Assembly: GCA_038245435.1 (NCBI GenBank)
Contig: JBBRSL010000017.1
Coordinates: 1-22,527, forward strand
Origin: JBBRSL01 sp038245435
GTDB taxonomy: Bacteria > Patescibacteriota > Saccharimonadia > Saccharimonadales > CAIOMD01
DNA: 22,527 bases
Reading direction: 5' to 3'
The translations under genes and the position numbers were made by a program. Shown piece after piece: positions 6,732-14,502 of this stretch; the stretch's first letter is position 1, and each line of letters starts with the position of its first letter. Below the pieces are notes generated by a model. That model was not told the origin of the DNA. It did not search any database and was given only the letters and a program-made list of their open reading frames with translations.

Positions 6732-7973
6732 ATGGTTATTAAAATTCCAAAACTCAAAAAGCAAAAGCACGAAACAGACAATCAAGGTATCGCGTCTGCA
6801 AAAGAGCATATTCAATCTCAGTGGCAAACACTGCGAAAATTTACGCCCAATGATACAGGTACTCTAATTGGTCTGCCGCATGCCTATATTGTGCCAGCAG
6901 TTGATGGCGACAACTTTGCGTTTAAAGAACAGTATTACTGGGATAGTTACTTTACAGCCGTAGGCTATAGGGCAGAGGACGAAAAAGAAATGGTCGAAGG
7001 CATGCTCGAAAATTTGTTGGTGCTTCGTCAGCGTTTTGGCATGATTCCAAATGCCAGTCGTATGTACTTTACGAGTCGCTCGCAACCCCCCGTGCTAACG
7101 AGCTATATTTTTTATGTGTATGATCGGTACGGCAAAAGTAAGCAGTGGCTGCAAAAACGCATTAAACAGGCAGAGCTCGAATATCGCGAAGTCTGGATGA
7201 GTTCTGCTCATCCACATTGGCGTAATATTGATGGGCTAAATCGCTACTACGACATTAACGCACTACAAGATTTAGCCGAAGCTGAAAGTGGCTGGGATAT
7301 GACGCCGCGCTTTGAGCGTAAATGCCTTGATTATTACGCTATCGATTTAAATGCCTTATTGTATAAATACGAAACCGACTTTGCCCGCGCTGCAAAAATT
7401 TTAGACGACGCACAAGCAGTGATTGATTGGCAGAAAGCTGCAGCTCTCCGTAAATCACGTGTTGATGAACTCATGTGGAGTAAATCAAAGGGCATGTATT
7501 TTGATTATAATTTTGTAAAAAAAGAACGCGGAAGTTCGTGGTCCTTGGCAGCGTACTACCCATTATGGACAGGTATGGCGAGCAAAGAGCAAGCAGCCGC
7601 GCTTGTTAAAAATCTTAGTAAATTTGAACAAAAAGGCGGCTTAAGTACTACGACGCGACCACTAATAGACATGAGCATGTTTGGGTCGGTAAAAACACAG
7701 TGGGCGTTCCCGAATGGCTGGGCGCCACTTCATTTAATTGTCATTGAGGGCTTAGAACGATATGGCTATAAACAAGAAGCAGCCGCAATTGCACAAAAGT
7801 GGCTCGCAACAAATGTACGCTGGTATCAACAGCATGGTGTGTTTTTAGAAAAATACAATGTGGTTGCTGTCGAAAAACGACCACTAGAAGGTGTGTATCC
7901 CAGCCAAACAGGTTTCGGATGGTCAAATGCAGTGTTCACGGTTCTTGCTGAACGCTACTCTGATGCAGATTAA
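6732..7973 (+). CDS. Trehalase-like glycoside hydrolase (GH37)
   Basis: The product (413 aa) has no signal peptide and should be cytoplasmic. GH37 landmarks are present in order: a relative of the first trehalase signature (FKEQYYWDSY, 64-73), NASR near 107-110, ESGWDM with candidate acid D189, the second signature as QWAFPNGWAP (323-332), and EKY with candidate base E373. The fold is expected to be an alpha/alpha toroid. The usual sequence in the second signature is QWDxPxGWAP; here the Asp is Ala325, a change that may affect substrate choice. The enzyme would split trehalose, or a related alpha-glucoside, into glucose. It is shorter than periplasmic TreA, which runs above 500 aa. It sits between GH16 and FKBP genes with its own promoter. 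Confidence 0.8.
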   Translation: MVIKIPKLKKQKHETDNQGIASAKEHIQSQWQTLRKFTPNDTGTLIGLPHAYIVPAVDGDNFAFKEQYYWDSYFTAVGYRAEDEKEMVEGMLENLLVLRQRFGMIPNASRMYFTSRSQPPVLTSYIFYVYDRYGKSKQWLQKRIKQAELEYREVWMSSAHPHWRNIDGLNRYYDINALQDLAEAESGWDMTPRFERKCLDYYAIDLNALLYKYETDFARAAKILDDAQAVIDWQKAAALRKSRVDELMWSKSKGMYFDYNFVKKERGSSWSLAAYYPLWTGMASKEQAAALVKNLSKFEQKGGLSTTTRPLIDMSMFGSVKTQWAFPNGWAPLHLIVIEGLERYGYKQEAAAIAQKWLATNVRWYQQHGVFLEKYNVVAVEKRPLEGVYPSQTGFGWSNAVFTVLAERYSDAD

Positions 7974-7997
7974 GCTGTTTTTTTTGGATTAACACTG

Positions 7998-8003
7998 TAC
8001 AAT
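7998..8003 (+). promoter_or_regulatory. -10 box of the FKBP gene, apparently leaderless
   Basis: TACAAT (7998-8003) is 8 nt before ATG 8012, so RNA should begin at the start codon. There is no Shine-Dalgarno sequence and no clear -35. A run of eight or more T residues (7978-7985) lies between the upstream stop codon and the box. Confidence 0.45.
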
Positions 8004-8011
8004 TTATACGA

Positions 8012-8698
8012 ATGACAAAAAAAGAAATATGGGTAACGTTAGCAATCTTTTTTGTAGTACTGGGCGGTGTCGGTGCGAGTTTATTTGTACTCTCAAAACA
8101 GCAATCTAAGCCCCAAGCGAGTACAAGCAGCGAAGTGGCAAGCCAGCCTTCGGATGCTTCTCAATCGCAAGACATGACACTCAGCCAAGCGGCAGGACAA
8201 TCTCAAAATGATAGCCTAACAGTTGTGGCGGGTGCTAATACTGCTAATCCAGGCCAACTCGGTAGTGGGCAGGTAGCAAGTAGATCTGATAGCGCAAACG
8301 CGGCAAAAACAGCGCCCGGCCCAGAATCTTTTGGTCAATACGAACAGTATAAAGACAACCAAGGTACTTTAATGGGAGACATTGTTGTTGGTGGTGGCGA
8401 CGAACTTAGAACCGGCTATCAGGCTGCCGTCTATTACAAAGGCTGGCTTACGAATGGCCAAATGTTTGACCAATCGAGGGCAGGTAGCGATGGTAAACTG
8501 CAGCCATTTATTTTGACACTTGGCGCACACCAAGTAATTCGTGGCTGGGAAGAAGGTCTTGTTGGTATGAAAGTTGGCGGTACTCGTCGAATTATTGTTC
8601 CACCAGCATACGGCTATGGTGCGACAGCTCAAGGCGCCATTCCTGCTAATTCGGTTTTAGTTTTTGATGTGCAGTTACTCGAAATTAAAGCTCCGTAA
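8012..8698 (+). CDS. Membrane-anchored FKBP-type peptidyl-prolyl cis-trans isomerase
   Basis: The product (228 aa) has an uncleaved-looking N-terminal membrane helix (about 7-28), a Ser/Gln/Ala-rich spacer (30-110) and a C-terminal FKBP domain (about 118-226). Conserved FKBP active-site features are visible: VYYKGWL, MFDQSR, VIRGWEEGLVGMKVGG, and PPAYGYG with IPANSVLVFDVQLLEI. The domain faces outside the membrane and should catalyse prolyl isomerisation during folding of exported proteins, fitting its Pro-rich surface-protein neighbours. The 55-residue gene at 8704 begins 5 nt after its stop. Confidence 0.93.
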   Translation: MTKKEIWVTLAIFFVVLGGVGASLFVLSKQQSKPQASTSSEVASQPSDASQSQDMTLSQAAGQSQNDSLTVVAGANTANPGQLGSGQVASRSDSANAAKTAPGPESFGQYEQYKDNQGTLMGDIVVGGGDELRTGYQAAVYYKGWLTNGQMFDQSRAGSDGKLQPFILTLGAHQVIRGWEEGLVGMKVGGTRRIIVPPAYGYGATAQGAIPANSVLVFDVQLLEIKAP

Positions 8699-8703
8699 AT
8701 AAT

Positions 8704-8871
8704 ATGGAAGAGTCGGCACTTCTTGCATGTTCTGACAAACTTGCGTTTGATACTCAAAAAGCTGCTGATGCCGCTGCGGTAGTCGCAGATTATCAACATG
8801 GCACCAAGCTAAAATCGTATCTTTGTAGATATTGTAATTTATGGCACCTTGCATCGAGATATGAGGATTAG
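8704..8871 (+). CDS. Small CxxC zinc-ribbon-like protein (55 aa)
   Basis: ATG 8704 to TAG 8869-8871 encodes 55 residues. The frame starts 5 nt after the FKBP stop, so it is probably translated by coupling. The C-terminus has CRYCNLWHLASR (residues 41-52), and an N-terminal Cys-x2-Lys (C9, K12) precedes an Ala-rich helix. I recall small hypothetical proteins of the form C..K...A...Y.C..CG.WHLT in bacteria and phages; they look like one zinc-binding unit joining the first Cys and the CxxC/His. The function is unknown. No signal peptide is seen, so it is likely cytoplasmic. Support rests on the motif, the gap-filling position and the lack of any competing gene. Confidence 0.65.
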   Translation: MEESALLACSDKLAFDTQKAADAAAVVADYQHGTKLKSYLCRYCNLWHLASRYED

Positions 8872-8915
8872 CTTATTTGGGTTACTATGTAAGCATAAGA
8901 AGGTAGAGCGTTAAT

Positions 8916-9899
8916 TTGGTTAATATTATAAAAAAATTTATAGTAGTCGTAATAGCACCGCTAATAATTGCGATTAGTTTTATTCTTACTCCTAATATTG
9001 CAAGTGCAGCAGCTTGCACGAATGCAAGTAACTATGGCGTTGCTACAATGACAGTAAATGTACCAGCCGCAGGCGATTATCGAATTTGGAGTCGCATGAA
9101 AGTACCAAGTTCGGTAGCGAGTAGCTACCAGCTCGAAGTCGACGGTAACACTTGTTGGCAAGTTGGTGGTACTAACGTGCCAGTAAATACTTGGACTTGG
9201 GTTGATTGGTCGAGTGGTAATAGCGCCCAAAAAGTTAACTATATCTTTACGGCCGGTAACCACACGCTAAAACTTATTGGGTCGTCGGTTAATGTGCAAG
9301 TTGATAAGGTTATTTTACTTGGCTCTGGAGAGCTATGTTCTGATAAAGGTACTACACCAACCGGAGATGGCACGAACTGTGCTTCTGCGCCTGCGGTTAC
9401 CACAACGGGTAGTAGCGGCTCAGGCTCGATTACACCAGTTGTGGCGGGCACCACGACACCAACTATTGTTACTTCTAACCAAGCGAACGCTACGCAAACC
9501 AGCTATTTGGTTGATGGTAAAGTTGTCCAGACATCAAACGGCGCAGCTGCACTTGATACAACAAAACTTGCAGATGGTACCTACAATGTGCAAACAGTTG
9601 TGAAACTTAAAGATGGTACTGAGGTGACCGACAACCAAACGATTACAGTAAAAAATCATAAAACTATTTTTGAAAAGTACCGACCGGCACTTATTGTTAT
9701 GACTGTCGCCGTAGTCTTAATTGGAGTGGCCTATGCTGCATGGAGGCTATTTTACAGAGGTGATATTTCAATCTTATCAGAAAAATTCAAAAATCTTACC
9801 AGTAAAAATGAACAACCCAAGCAAAATAGCCCACAAGAGCAATATTCAGAGCCAGAGATTGTTAAACCTACCGAAAAATTACCCGAAGATAAGCAGTAA
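8916..9899 (+). CDS. Cell-surface protein with carbohydrate-binding-like domain and C-terminal membrane anchor
   Basis: The product (327 aa) has a signal peptide (1-33, ending ASAAACTN). A beta-rich domain follows (about 40-137: AGDYRIWSRMKVPSS, LEVDG, WTWVDW, AGNHTLKLIG, VQVDKVILL) that resembles the later strands of CBM6/CBM35-type modules. After a Thr/Ser/Gly linker comes an Ig-like segment (about 183-247), a single membrane helix (about 258-277) and a charged cytoplasmic tail rich in Pro, Gln and Glu. It would stay in the membrane and bind polysaccharide or cell-wall glycans. TTG 8916 is chosen because AAGGTAGAG (8900-8908) precedes it and it begins the signal peptide; no ATG fits. TACTAT (8883-8888) may be its -10. 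The next GH16 gene begins 12 nt after its stop, indicating an operon. Confidence 0.75.
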   Translation: MVNIIKKFIVVVIAPLIIAISFILTPNIASAAACTNASNYGVATMTVNVPAAGDYRIWSRMKVPSSVASSYQLEVDGNTCWQVGGTNVPVNTWTWVDWSSGNSAQKVNYIFTAGNHTLKLIGSSVNVQVDKVILLGSGELCSDKGTTPTGDGTNCASAPAVTTTGSSGSGSITPVVAGTTTPTIVTSNQANATQTSYLVDGKVVQTSNGAAALDTTKLADGTYNVQTVVKLKDGTEVTDNQTITVKNHKTIFEKYRPALIVMTVAVVLIGVAYAAWRLFYRGDISILSEKFKNLTSKNEQPKQNSPQEQYSEPEIVKPTEKLPEDKQ

Positions 9900-9911
9900 A
9901 CTACTTTTACT

Positions 9912-11018
9912 ATGAAGCTAAAACGAACCGTAAAAAATATAACAAAAGTCTCAGAAAAGCCGGTTATTGACGGCTATGTTGTGGCATATATCGATAAGAA
10001 ATCGGTTAAATATCATCGCATAACAATGACTGCATTTGCAGGCATGTTCGGCTTTATGGGTATGCTTTTCTTATTTAGCTCAAATGCCGCTGTTCGAGAA
10101 TATACGGCCGCGGAGTCAGAATCAGCAACTCGAACGGGTAACATAACTATCACAGCTGACACAACAGCTACAAGTGGCAGTGCGTTACGGTTCGATGCAC
10201 CACCAACAGCTGTGCCCACTCCGGCTCCAACTCCGGCACCAGCCCCTACAAATCCCTCAGGCGTAGCTGCACCAACCACGAGTTTACCGGGCTGGAAACT
10301 TATTATTAGTGACGATTTTACGGTCGACTCAACAACTGCTGATGGCATGAATTGGAAAAGCCTGACTGACGGCGCTAAGATTGTCTACACAGGTAAAAAT
10401 CTTGCAACGGGTAGTTCAACGCTATGGAAAACGTATCCTGAAACCTATAAAGATACCTATCAAAAAAGAGCTTATAAGTCTGGTGATGTGCTGACGACTC
10501 ATGACGGTTTGCTCGATTTTTATCTACATAATGTGAATGGTGTACCTGCGGGTGCAAATCCCTCAGTCATGCTCACAAGCTCAAGTAATTATCAAACATA
10601 TGGCCGCTATTCGGTTCGTTTTAAGACCGACACCACGAATCTGCAAGGCTATTACGTTGCTTTGTTACTTTGGCCGCAGTCAGATGCAAACTATAAATGT
10701 GCTGAGAGCGACTATCCAGAAGGTTCGCTGGCGTCAACCAGTGGCATCGTGAACGGCTTCCATCATTACGGTTGCACGGGCTCCCAAGATGCCTTTAGTG
10801 GTACGGCTAAGTTCACTGATTGGCATACCTATACCCAAGAATGGGGTCCTGGTTACCGCAAGTACTACATTGACAATACCCTCATAAAGACATCAACCAA
10901 CTCAGTCTGGTCACAACCTGAGCGTTGGCAGCTGCAAACCGAAACAAATGGTACCGGTACTTTTGGGAGCGGTCACCTTTTAGTTGACTGGGTAGCAGTC
11001 TATTCTTATACCCCGTAA
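9912..11018 (+). CDS. Second membrane-anchored GH16-type glycoside hydrolase
   Basis: The product (368 aa) repeats the plan of the protein at 5470-6678. It has a basic cytoplasmic tail (PVIDGYVVAYIDKKSVKYH, 17-35), a membrane helix (about 36-58), the segment AAESESATRTGN...DTTATSGSALRF (67-94), a Pro/Thr/Ala linker (about 98-118), and a GH16-like beta-jelly-roll domain (about 125-368). The catalytic motif is ESDYPE with E265, D267 and E270, so activity is expected. LLLWPQSD before the motif and DWHTYTQEWGPGYRKYYID after it are typical of the family. The catalytic half is quite different from the first copy, so a different glycan is likely. It follows the binding protein by 12 nt with no clear Shine-Dalgarno sequence. 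Confidence 0.85.
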   Translation: MKLKRTVKNITKVSEKPVIDGYVVAYIDKKSVKYHRITMTAFAGMFGFMGMLFLFSSNAAVREYTAAESESATRTGNITITADTTATSGSALRFDAPPTAVPTPAPTPAPAPTNPSGVAAPTTSLPGWKLIISDDFTVDSTTADGMNWKSLTDGAKIVYTGKNLATGSSTLWKTYPETYKDTYQKRAYKSGDVLTTHDGLLDFYLHNVNGVPAGANPSVMLTSSSNYQTYGRYSVRFKTDTTNLQGYYVALLLWPQSDANYKCAESDYPEGSLASTSGIVNGFHHYGCTGSQDAFSGTAKFTDWHTYTQEWGPGYRKYYIDNTLIKTSTNSVWSQPERWQLQTETNGTGTFGSGHLLVDWVAVYSYTP

Positions 11019-11041
11019 CGGTTAGGCTCCGCCTTCTAATC

Positions 11042-11050
11042 TGTTACAAT
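11042..11050 (+). promoter_or_regulatory. Extended -10 promoter of metG
   Basis: TGT-TACAAT (hexamer 11045-11050) is 8 nt before ATG 11059. Either the transcript is leaderless or translation uses the very close AGAGG at 11051-11055. A weak TTAGGC lies at 11022-11027 with 17-bp spacing. Confidence 0.55.
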
Positions 11051-11058
11051 AGAGGTCT

Positions 11059-12498
11059 ATGAGTAAATTTTATATCAATACTTCTATTCCGTATGCCAAT
11101 GGTGCACCGCATATTGGGCACGCAATTGAATTTGTGTATGCTGATGTTTTGGCCCGTTTTGCCCGACAATCCGGTGCGACTGATGTCGTATTTGCGACCG
11201 GTACTGACGAACATGGTAGTAAAATCGCCGAAAAAGCGTTAGAGCAAAAAATAACACCTCAAGAACTCGTTGATAAAAATAGCCAGGCATTTAAAGATTT
11301 ATTAAAACAGCTAAATATTAGCAATAATCGATTTATCCGAACGACCGATAAGGGTCACGAAGAACGATCACAAATAATTTGGAAAAACATCTCAAAGGAT
11401 ATCTATAAAAATAAGTACATGGGCTTGTACTGTGTTGGTTGCGAAGAATTCGTAACAGAGACTTTTGCCAAAGAACATAACTATATTTGCCCTAACCACA
11501 ACCGACCGTACGACAAAATCGAAGAAGAAAACTACTTTTTTTCACTCAGCAAATACACCGAACAAATCAAAGAAGCAATAAACTCGGGCTCGTTTAAGAT
11601 TATTCCTGATACAAAAAAGAACGAAATAGTTAGCTTACTTAACGAGGGGCTCGAAGATATTAGCATTTCTCGCCCAGTCGATAAGCTCGCATGGGGTATT
11701 GCAGTGCCAGGCGACAAAACGCAAGTTATGTACGTGTGGTTCGAAGCGCTCATGAACTATATCACCGTACTTGGCTATCCTGAGCACGAAGATTTTAAAA
11801 AGTATTGGCCGGCTGATGTACAGGTAATCGGTAAGGACATTATTCGGTTCCACGCGGCTATCTGGCCTGGTATTTTACTTGCCCTTGGTTTAGAGTTACC
11901 CGCAATTTTGTACGTGCATGGGTTTGTAAATGTCGACGGGCAAAAAATGAGCAAGAGTTTAGGTAACGGTGTCGAACCGCATGAAATTATTGATACGTAC
12001 GGTGCCGATGCCTTTCGCTACTACTTAATGCGGCATATCCCGAGCTATAACGATGGTGACTTTACCTGGGATAAGTTTGAAGCTGCCTATAACAATGAAC
12101 TAGCTAATGAGCTTGGTAATGCTGTCAGTCGTGTCGTTGCCATGGTTGAAAAGTATCAGGATGGCATTGTTGGTGAAATTCCTGAATCTGAGCATGATAC
12201 GTTCCAATACCGTGATGCGATAACCCATTGCCGATTCGATCGTGCACTCGACGAAGTATGGGAACAAGTACGCGGTATTAACCAGTACATAGATACCGAA
12301 AAGCCATGGGCTATTGCCAAAGAAGGCGACGCAGAACATCTACGCGAAGTGTTGGCGTACGCAGTAAGTTGCTTACTCGAAATTGCCGAAATGCTCGAGC
12401 CATTTATGCCGGAAACTGCTATAAAAATTCAGAACTGCTTTAAAGAGGGCCTTGTTGCTCCGCTCGAACACTCTCTGTTCCCTAAAAAAGAAGCTTAA
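11059..12498 (+). CDS. metG: Methionyl-tRNA synthetase
   Basis: The product (479 aa) charges tRNA-Met. Class I signatures are intact: PYANGAPHIGHA (11-22, the HIGH motif) and DGQKMSKSLGN (293-303, KMSKS). A zinc-knuckle insert is present with C125, C128, C144 and H147. The last 120 residues form the helical anticodon-binding domain (DFTWDKFEAAYNNELANELGNAVSR and EKPWAIAKEG). It lacks the C-terminal tRNA-binding dimerisation domain found in the longer E. coli type, like the shorter bacterial MetRS forms. Its TAA stop overlaps the stop of the converging Nudix gene at a CTTAAG palindrome. Confidence 0.97.
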   Translation: MSKFYINTSIPYANGAPHIGHAIEFVYADVLARFARQSGATDVVFATGTDEHGSKIAEKALEQKITPQELVDKNSQAFKDLLKQLNISNNRFIRTTDKGHEERSQIIWKNISKDIYKNKYMGLYCVGCEEFVTETFAKEHNYICPNHNRPYDKIEEENYFFSLSKYTEQIKEAINSGSFKIIPDTKKNEIVSLLNEGLEDISISRPVDKLAWGIAVPGDKTQVMYVWFEALMNYITVLGYPEHEDFKKYWPADVQVIGKDIIRFHAAIWPGILLALGLELPAILYVHGFVNVDGQKMSKSLGNGVEPHEIIDTYGADAFRYYLMRHIPSYNDGDFTWDKFEAAYNNELANELGNAVSRVVAMVEKYQDGIVGEIPESEHDTFQYRDAITHCRFDRALDEVWEQVRGINQYIDTEKPWAIAKEGDAEHLREVLAYAVSCLLEIAEMLEPFMPETAIKIQNCFKEGLVAPLEHSLFPKKEA

Positions 12499-13298
12499 GC
12501 CTCAAGTACCCGAGCTATCAGCACAGCGTGTGAGCCATACAACTGGTCTGGCAGCGCTGTTACGTCAAACCACTGTGCTGCAACAGCATCGTCAAAACCC
12601 ATAACTTCGGGTAGCAAATCAACGGTTATATCAAACTTCCACAGGCTGGTTTCTGCCCAGGCATGTATGGTGGTGCGTATGTCTACTACGGGCCCTGTAT
12701 AGATGCGCGCAGCAGGAACTTCTTGGTCGAGTACGACGCCAGTTTCTTCTTGCAGCTCGCGAATCGCAGCAGTGTATGAGCGTTCATCGTCGCCAACAAA
12801 ACCACCAGGCAGTGCCCAATCACCCGTATCGCCTCGTTGAATAAGCAGGAGCTTTGTGCTGCCGTCGGATTTGTGTGCTGTAACGGCTGCATCGGCAGTA
12901 TAATTTGCGCCCCAGTGATAATAAAAGCCTTTGCCAATAACTGCACCAATATCTGGCCGGGCGAGCATTTGACGCCACCACGGGTGCAACGGTCGCCACT
13001 CGGCATCGAGTGTATAGCCTTTTGGGTAGCCCGTCATGCTTAAAACTTCACCAAAACGTTCACTCTGCGTTGGCAGGATCTGCCCAGCAGTCCATGGTCC
13101 TTCATTCGGAAATTCTATAACTCCCTTTTCGTTGTAGTAGGGCTGCTCCATTACAAGGCGTTCTGTTTGGCTCGGATAGCCAGGAGTTTGTTTACGGTTG
13201 AGATTACGTGCAAGTGCATCAAGCGAATATGTCTGAAAATCTTTAGTGCTTGATTGCTCAAACGATTTAGGCGTATGTTCTAGTTCGGTCAAAGACAT
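12495..13298 (-). CDS. Nudix hydrolase, NUDT9-like ADP-ribose pyrophosphatase (candidate)
   Basis: The product (267 aa) has an intact Nudix box, G-x5-E-x7-REUxEExGU, at residues 166-188 (GFVGDDE ... RELQEETGV). Upstream, the run IGAVIGKGFYYHWGANYTAD and the preceding WRPLHP resemble eukaryotic NUDT9 and its bacterial relatives, which split ADP-ribose into AMP and ribose 5-phosphate. The N-terminal 90 residues are less clear. The ATG at 13298 has AAAGG at good spacing and overlaps the end of pncB by 32 nt, so the gene is the third cistron of the pncA-pncB operon. It would clear ADP-ribose, the usual NrtR ligand. Another dinucleotide substrate, such as NADH, remains possible. Confidence 0.8.
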   Translation of the reverse strand: MSLTELEHTPKSFEQSSTKDFQTYSLDALARNLNRKQTPGYPSQTERLVMEQPYYNEKGVIEFPNEGPWTAGQILPTQSERFGEVLSMTGYPKGYTLDAEWRPLHPWWRQMLARPDIGAVIGKGFYYHWGANYTADAAVTAHKSDGSTKLLLIQRGDTGDWALPGGFVGDDERSYTAAIRELQEETGVVLDQEVPAARIYTGPVVDIRTTIHAWAETSLWKFDITVDLLPEVMGFDDAVAAQWFDVTALPDQLYGSHAVLIARVLEA

Positions 13299-14502
13299 GT
13301 TGGTACCTTTCTATTGTTTGTTGATTGCCAGTATGTTTGCCTTCAACATCACTGATTTTTACCGTAGATGTTCCATCGGCTTCAATGGCTTTCATGACAA
13401 TATTGAGGGCAGGGATACCAAGATCATTTGTAAGGCTTGTGCCCCAACCAAATACGATATTAATTTGACCCTTAAAGTACCCGTGTAAATATACGATGTC
13501 ATCGATAGCGAGCCCATCGCTGAACACGAGCGTCTTAGTGGTCGGATCTATATCGTGTTCGCGGTAAAAGGCGATTACTTTTTCGCCAAACGCAACGGAA
13601 TCACCCGAATCATGGCGTACACCCTTCCAGGCGGCCGCACGTTCGGCTCCAAAATCTTCAAAAAAGAAATTACTACCAAACGTATCAGTCAGTGCGATAC
13701 TTAACTTTTCACCGTAACGAGCATACCAATCGTCGAGCATTTCACCATGAGAATCTCGAATCGAACCCTCATTCTTATCAGCTAGTGCGGCGTATACCAT
13801 TGGCATTTCGTGTGCAAAGGTGCCAATTGGGTGCATGCCAAGCTCGCTCGAGAGGCCAATATTTGAGGTTCCAATAAATTGCCCAGGCAGTTCACGCGCG
13901 AGACGCTCAACAACGTGTTTTTGCCATCGATACGAAAAGTGTCTGCGCGTACCAAAGTCGGCAAACTGTATATCTGGGTTCGCTTTAAAGACTTCAATTT
14001 TATCGGTTAAGCGTGCATCACCTTCGTCGTATAATGCCATTACATCAATGCCGTTTCGACTAACAAACGTTTCAAAATATAGTTCGTTGACTTCGGCCAT
14101 GGCAACGGTTTCCCAAAAGCTTACGATTGGCCAGTCACCCTGAGCATCAACGTGTATATCGAGCGAAAAATCGTTGACGCTCACATTGGCTTTGGGCAAG
14201 GGTGTATCTGCTAAATATTGCAAGTATTCAGCAGAAAATAGTGGATCATTGTTATTCGAAAGGGTGCTTAGGTAGGTGAGCTCCTCGTGGCTAAAACCAC
14301 GTTTGGCAATAACGTCGAGGCGTTCTTGAATCACCGTTGGTTCGACATAGGCAAAGAGTGATTCTTGGCTCCGATTCTTAAGTTGAAAGGTAACAATAGT
14401 ATCTGGGTTTTTCTCGTATGCGAGTTGGCTCATGGTTGCTTTGTAAAAATCGAGCCCATCGCTCAACTGCTGTTTGTAGGGGCCTTGTTCTACTGAGTTC
14501 AT
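13267..14502 (-). CDS. pncB: Nicotinate phosphoribosyltransferase
   Basis: The product (411 aa) converts nicotinate and PRPP, with ATP-assisted turnover, into nicotinate mononucleotide. PncB landmarks in order: SDGLDFYKATM (14-24), FGTRRHFSYRWQ (183-194), GTSN (211-214), GTFAHEM with the candidate phospho-acceptor H231, RHDSGD (296-301), FSDGL near 327 and FGWGTSLTNDLG near 347. The length fits the bacterial PncB group rather than nicotinamide phosphoribosyltransferase. Its ATG overlaps the pncA stop as ATGA (14499-14502), with GAGGTG a few bases upstream, so pncA and pncB are coupled. It belongs to the candidate NrtR regulon. Confidence 0.93.
   Translation of the reverse strand: MNSVEQGPYKQQLSDGLDFYKATMSQLAYEKNPDTIVTFQLKNRSQESLFAYVEPTVIQERLDVIAKRGFSHEELTYLSTLSNNNDPLFSAEYLQYLADTPLPKANVSVNDFSLDIHVDAQGDWPIVSFWETVAMAEVNELYFETFVSRNGIDVMALYDEGDARLTDKIEVFKANPDIQFADFGTRRHFSYRWQKHVVERLARELPGQFIGTSNIGLSSELGMHPIGTFAHEMPMVYAALADKNEGSIRDSHGEMLDDWYARYGEKLSIALTDTFGSNFFFEDFGAERAAAWKGVRHDSGDSVAFGEKVIAFYREHDIDPTTKTLVFSDGLAIDDIVYLHGYFKGQINIVFGWGTSLTNDLGIPALNIVMKAIEADGTSTVKISDVEGKHTGNQQTIERYQHVFDRTRTYA

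Noticed and set aside
11031..11036. Small AGGC-TCC-GCCT hairpin before metG as a terminator or T-box
   Set aside because: The stem is only 4 bp, no T tract follows, and there is no room for a T-box in the 40-bp gap.
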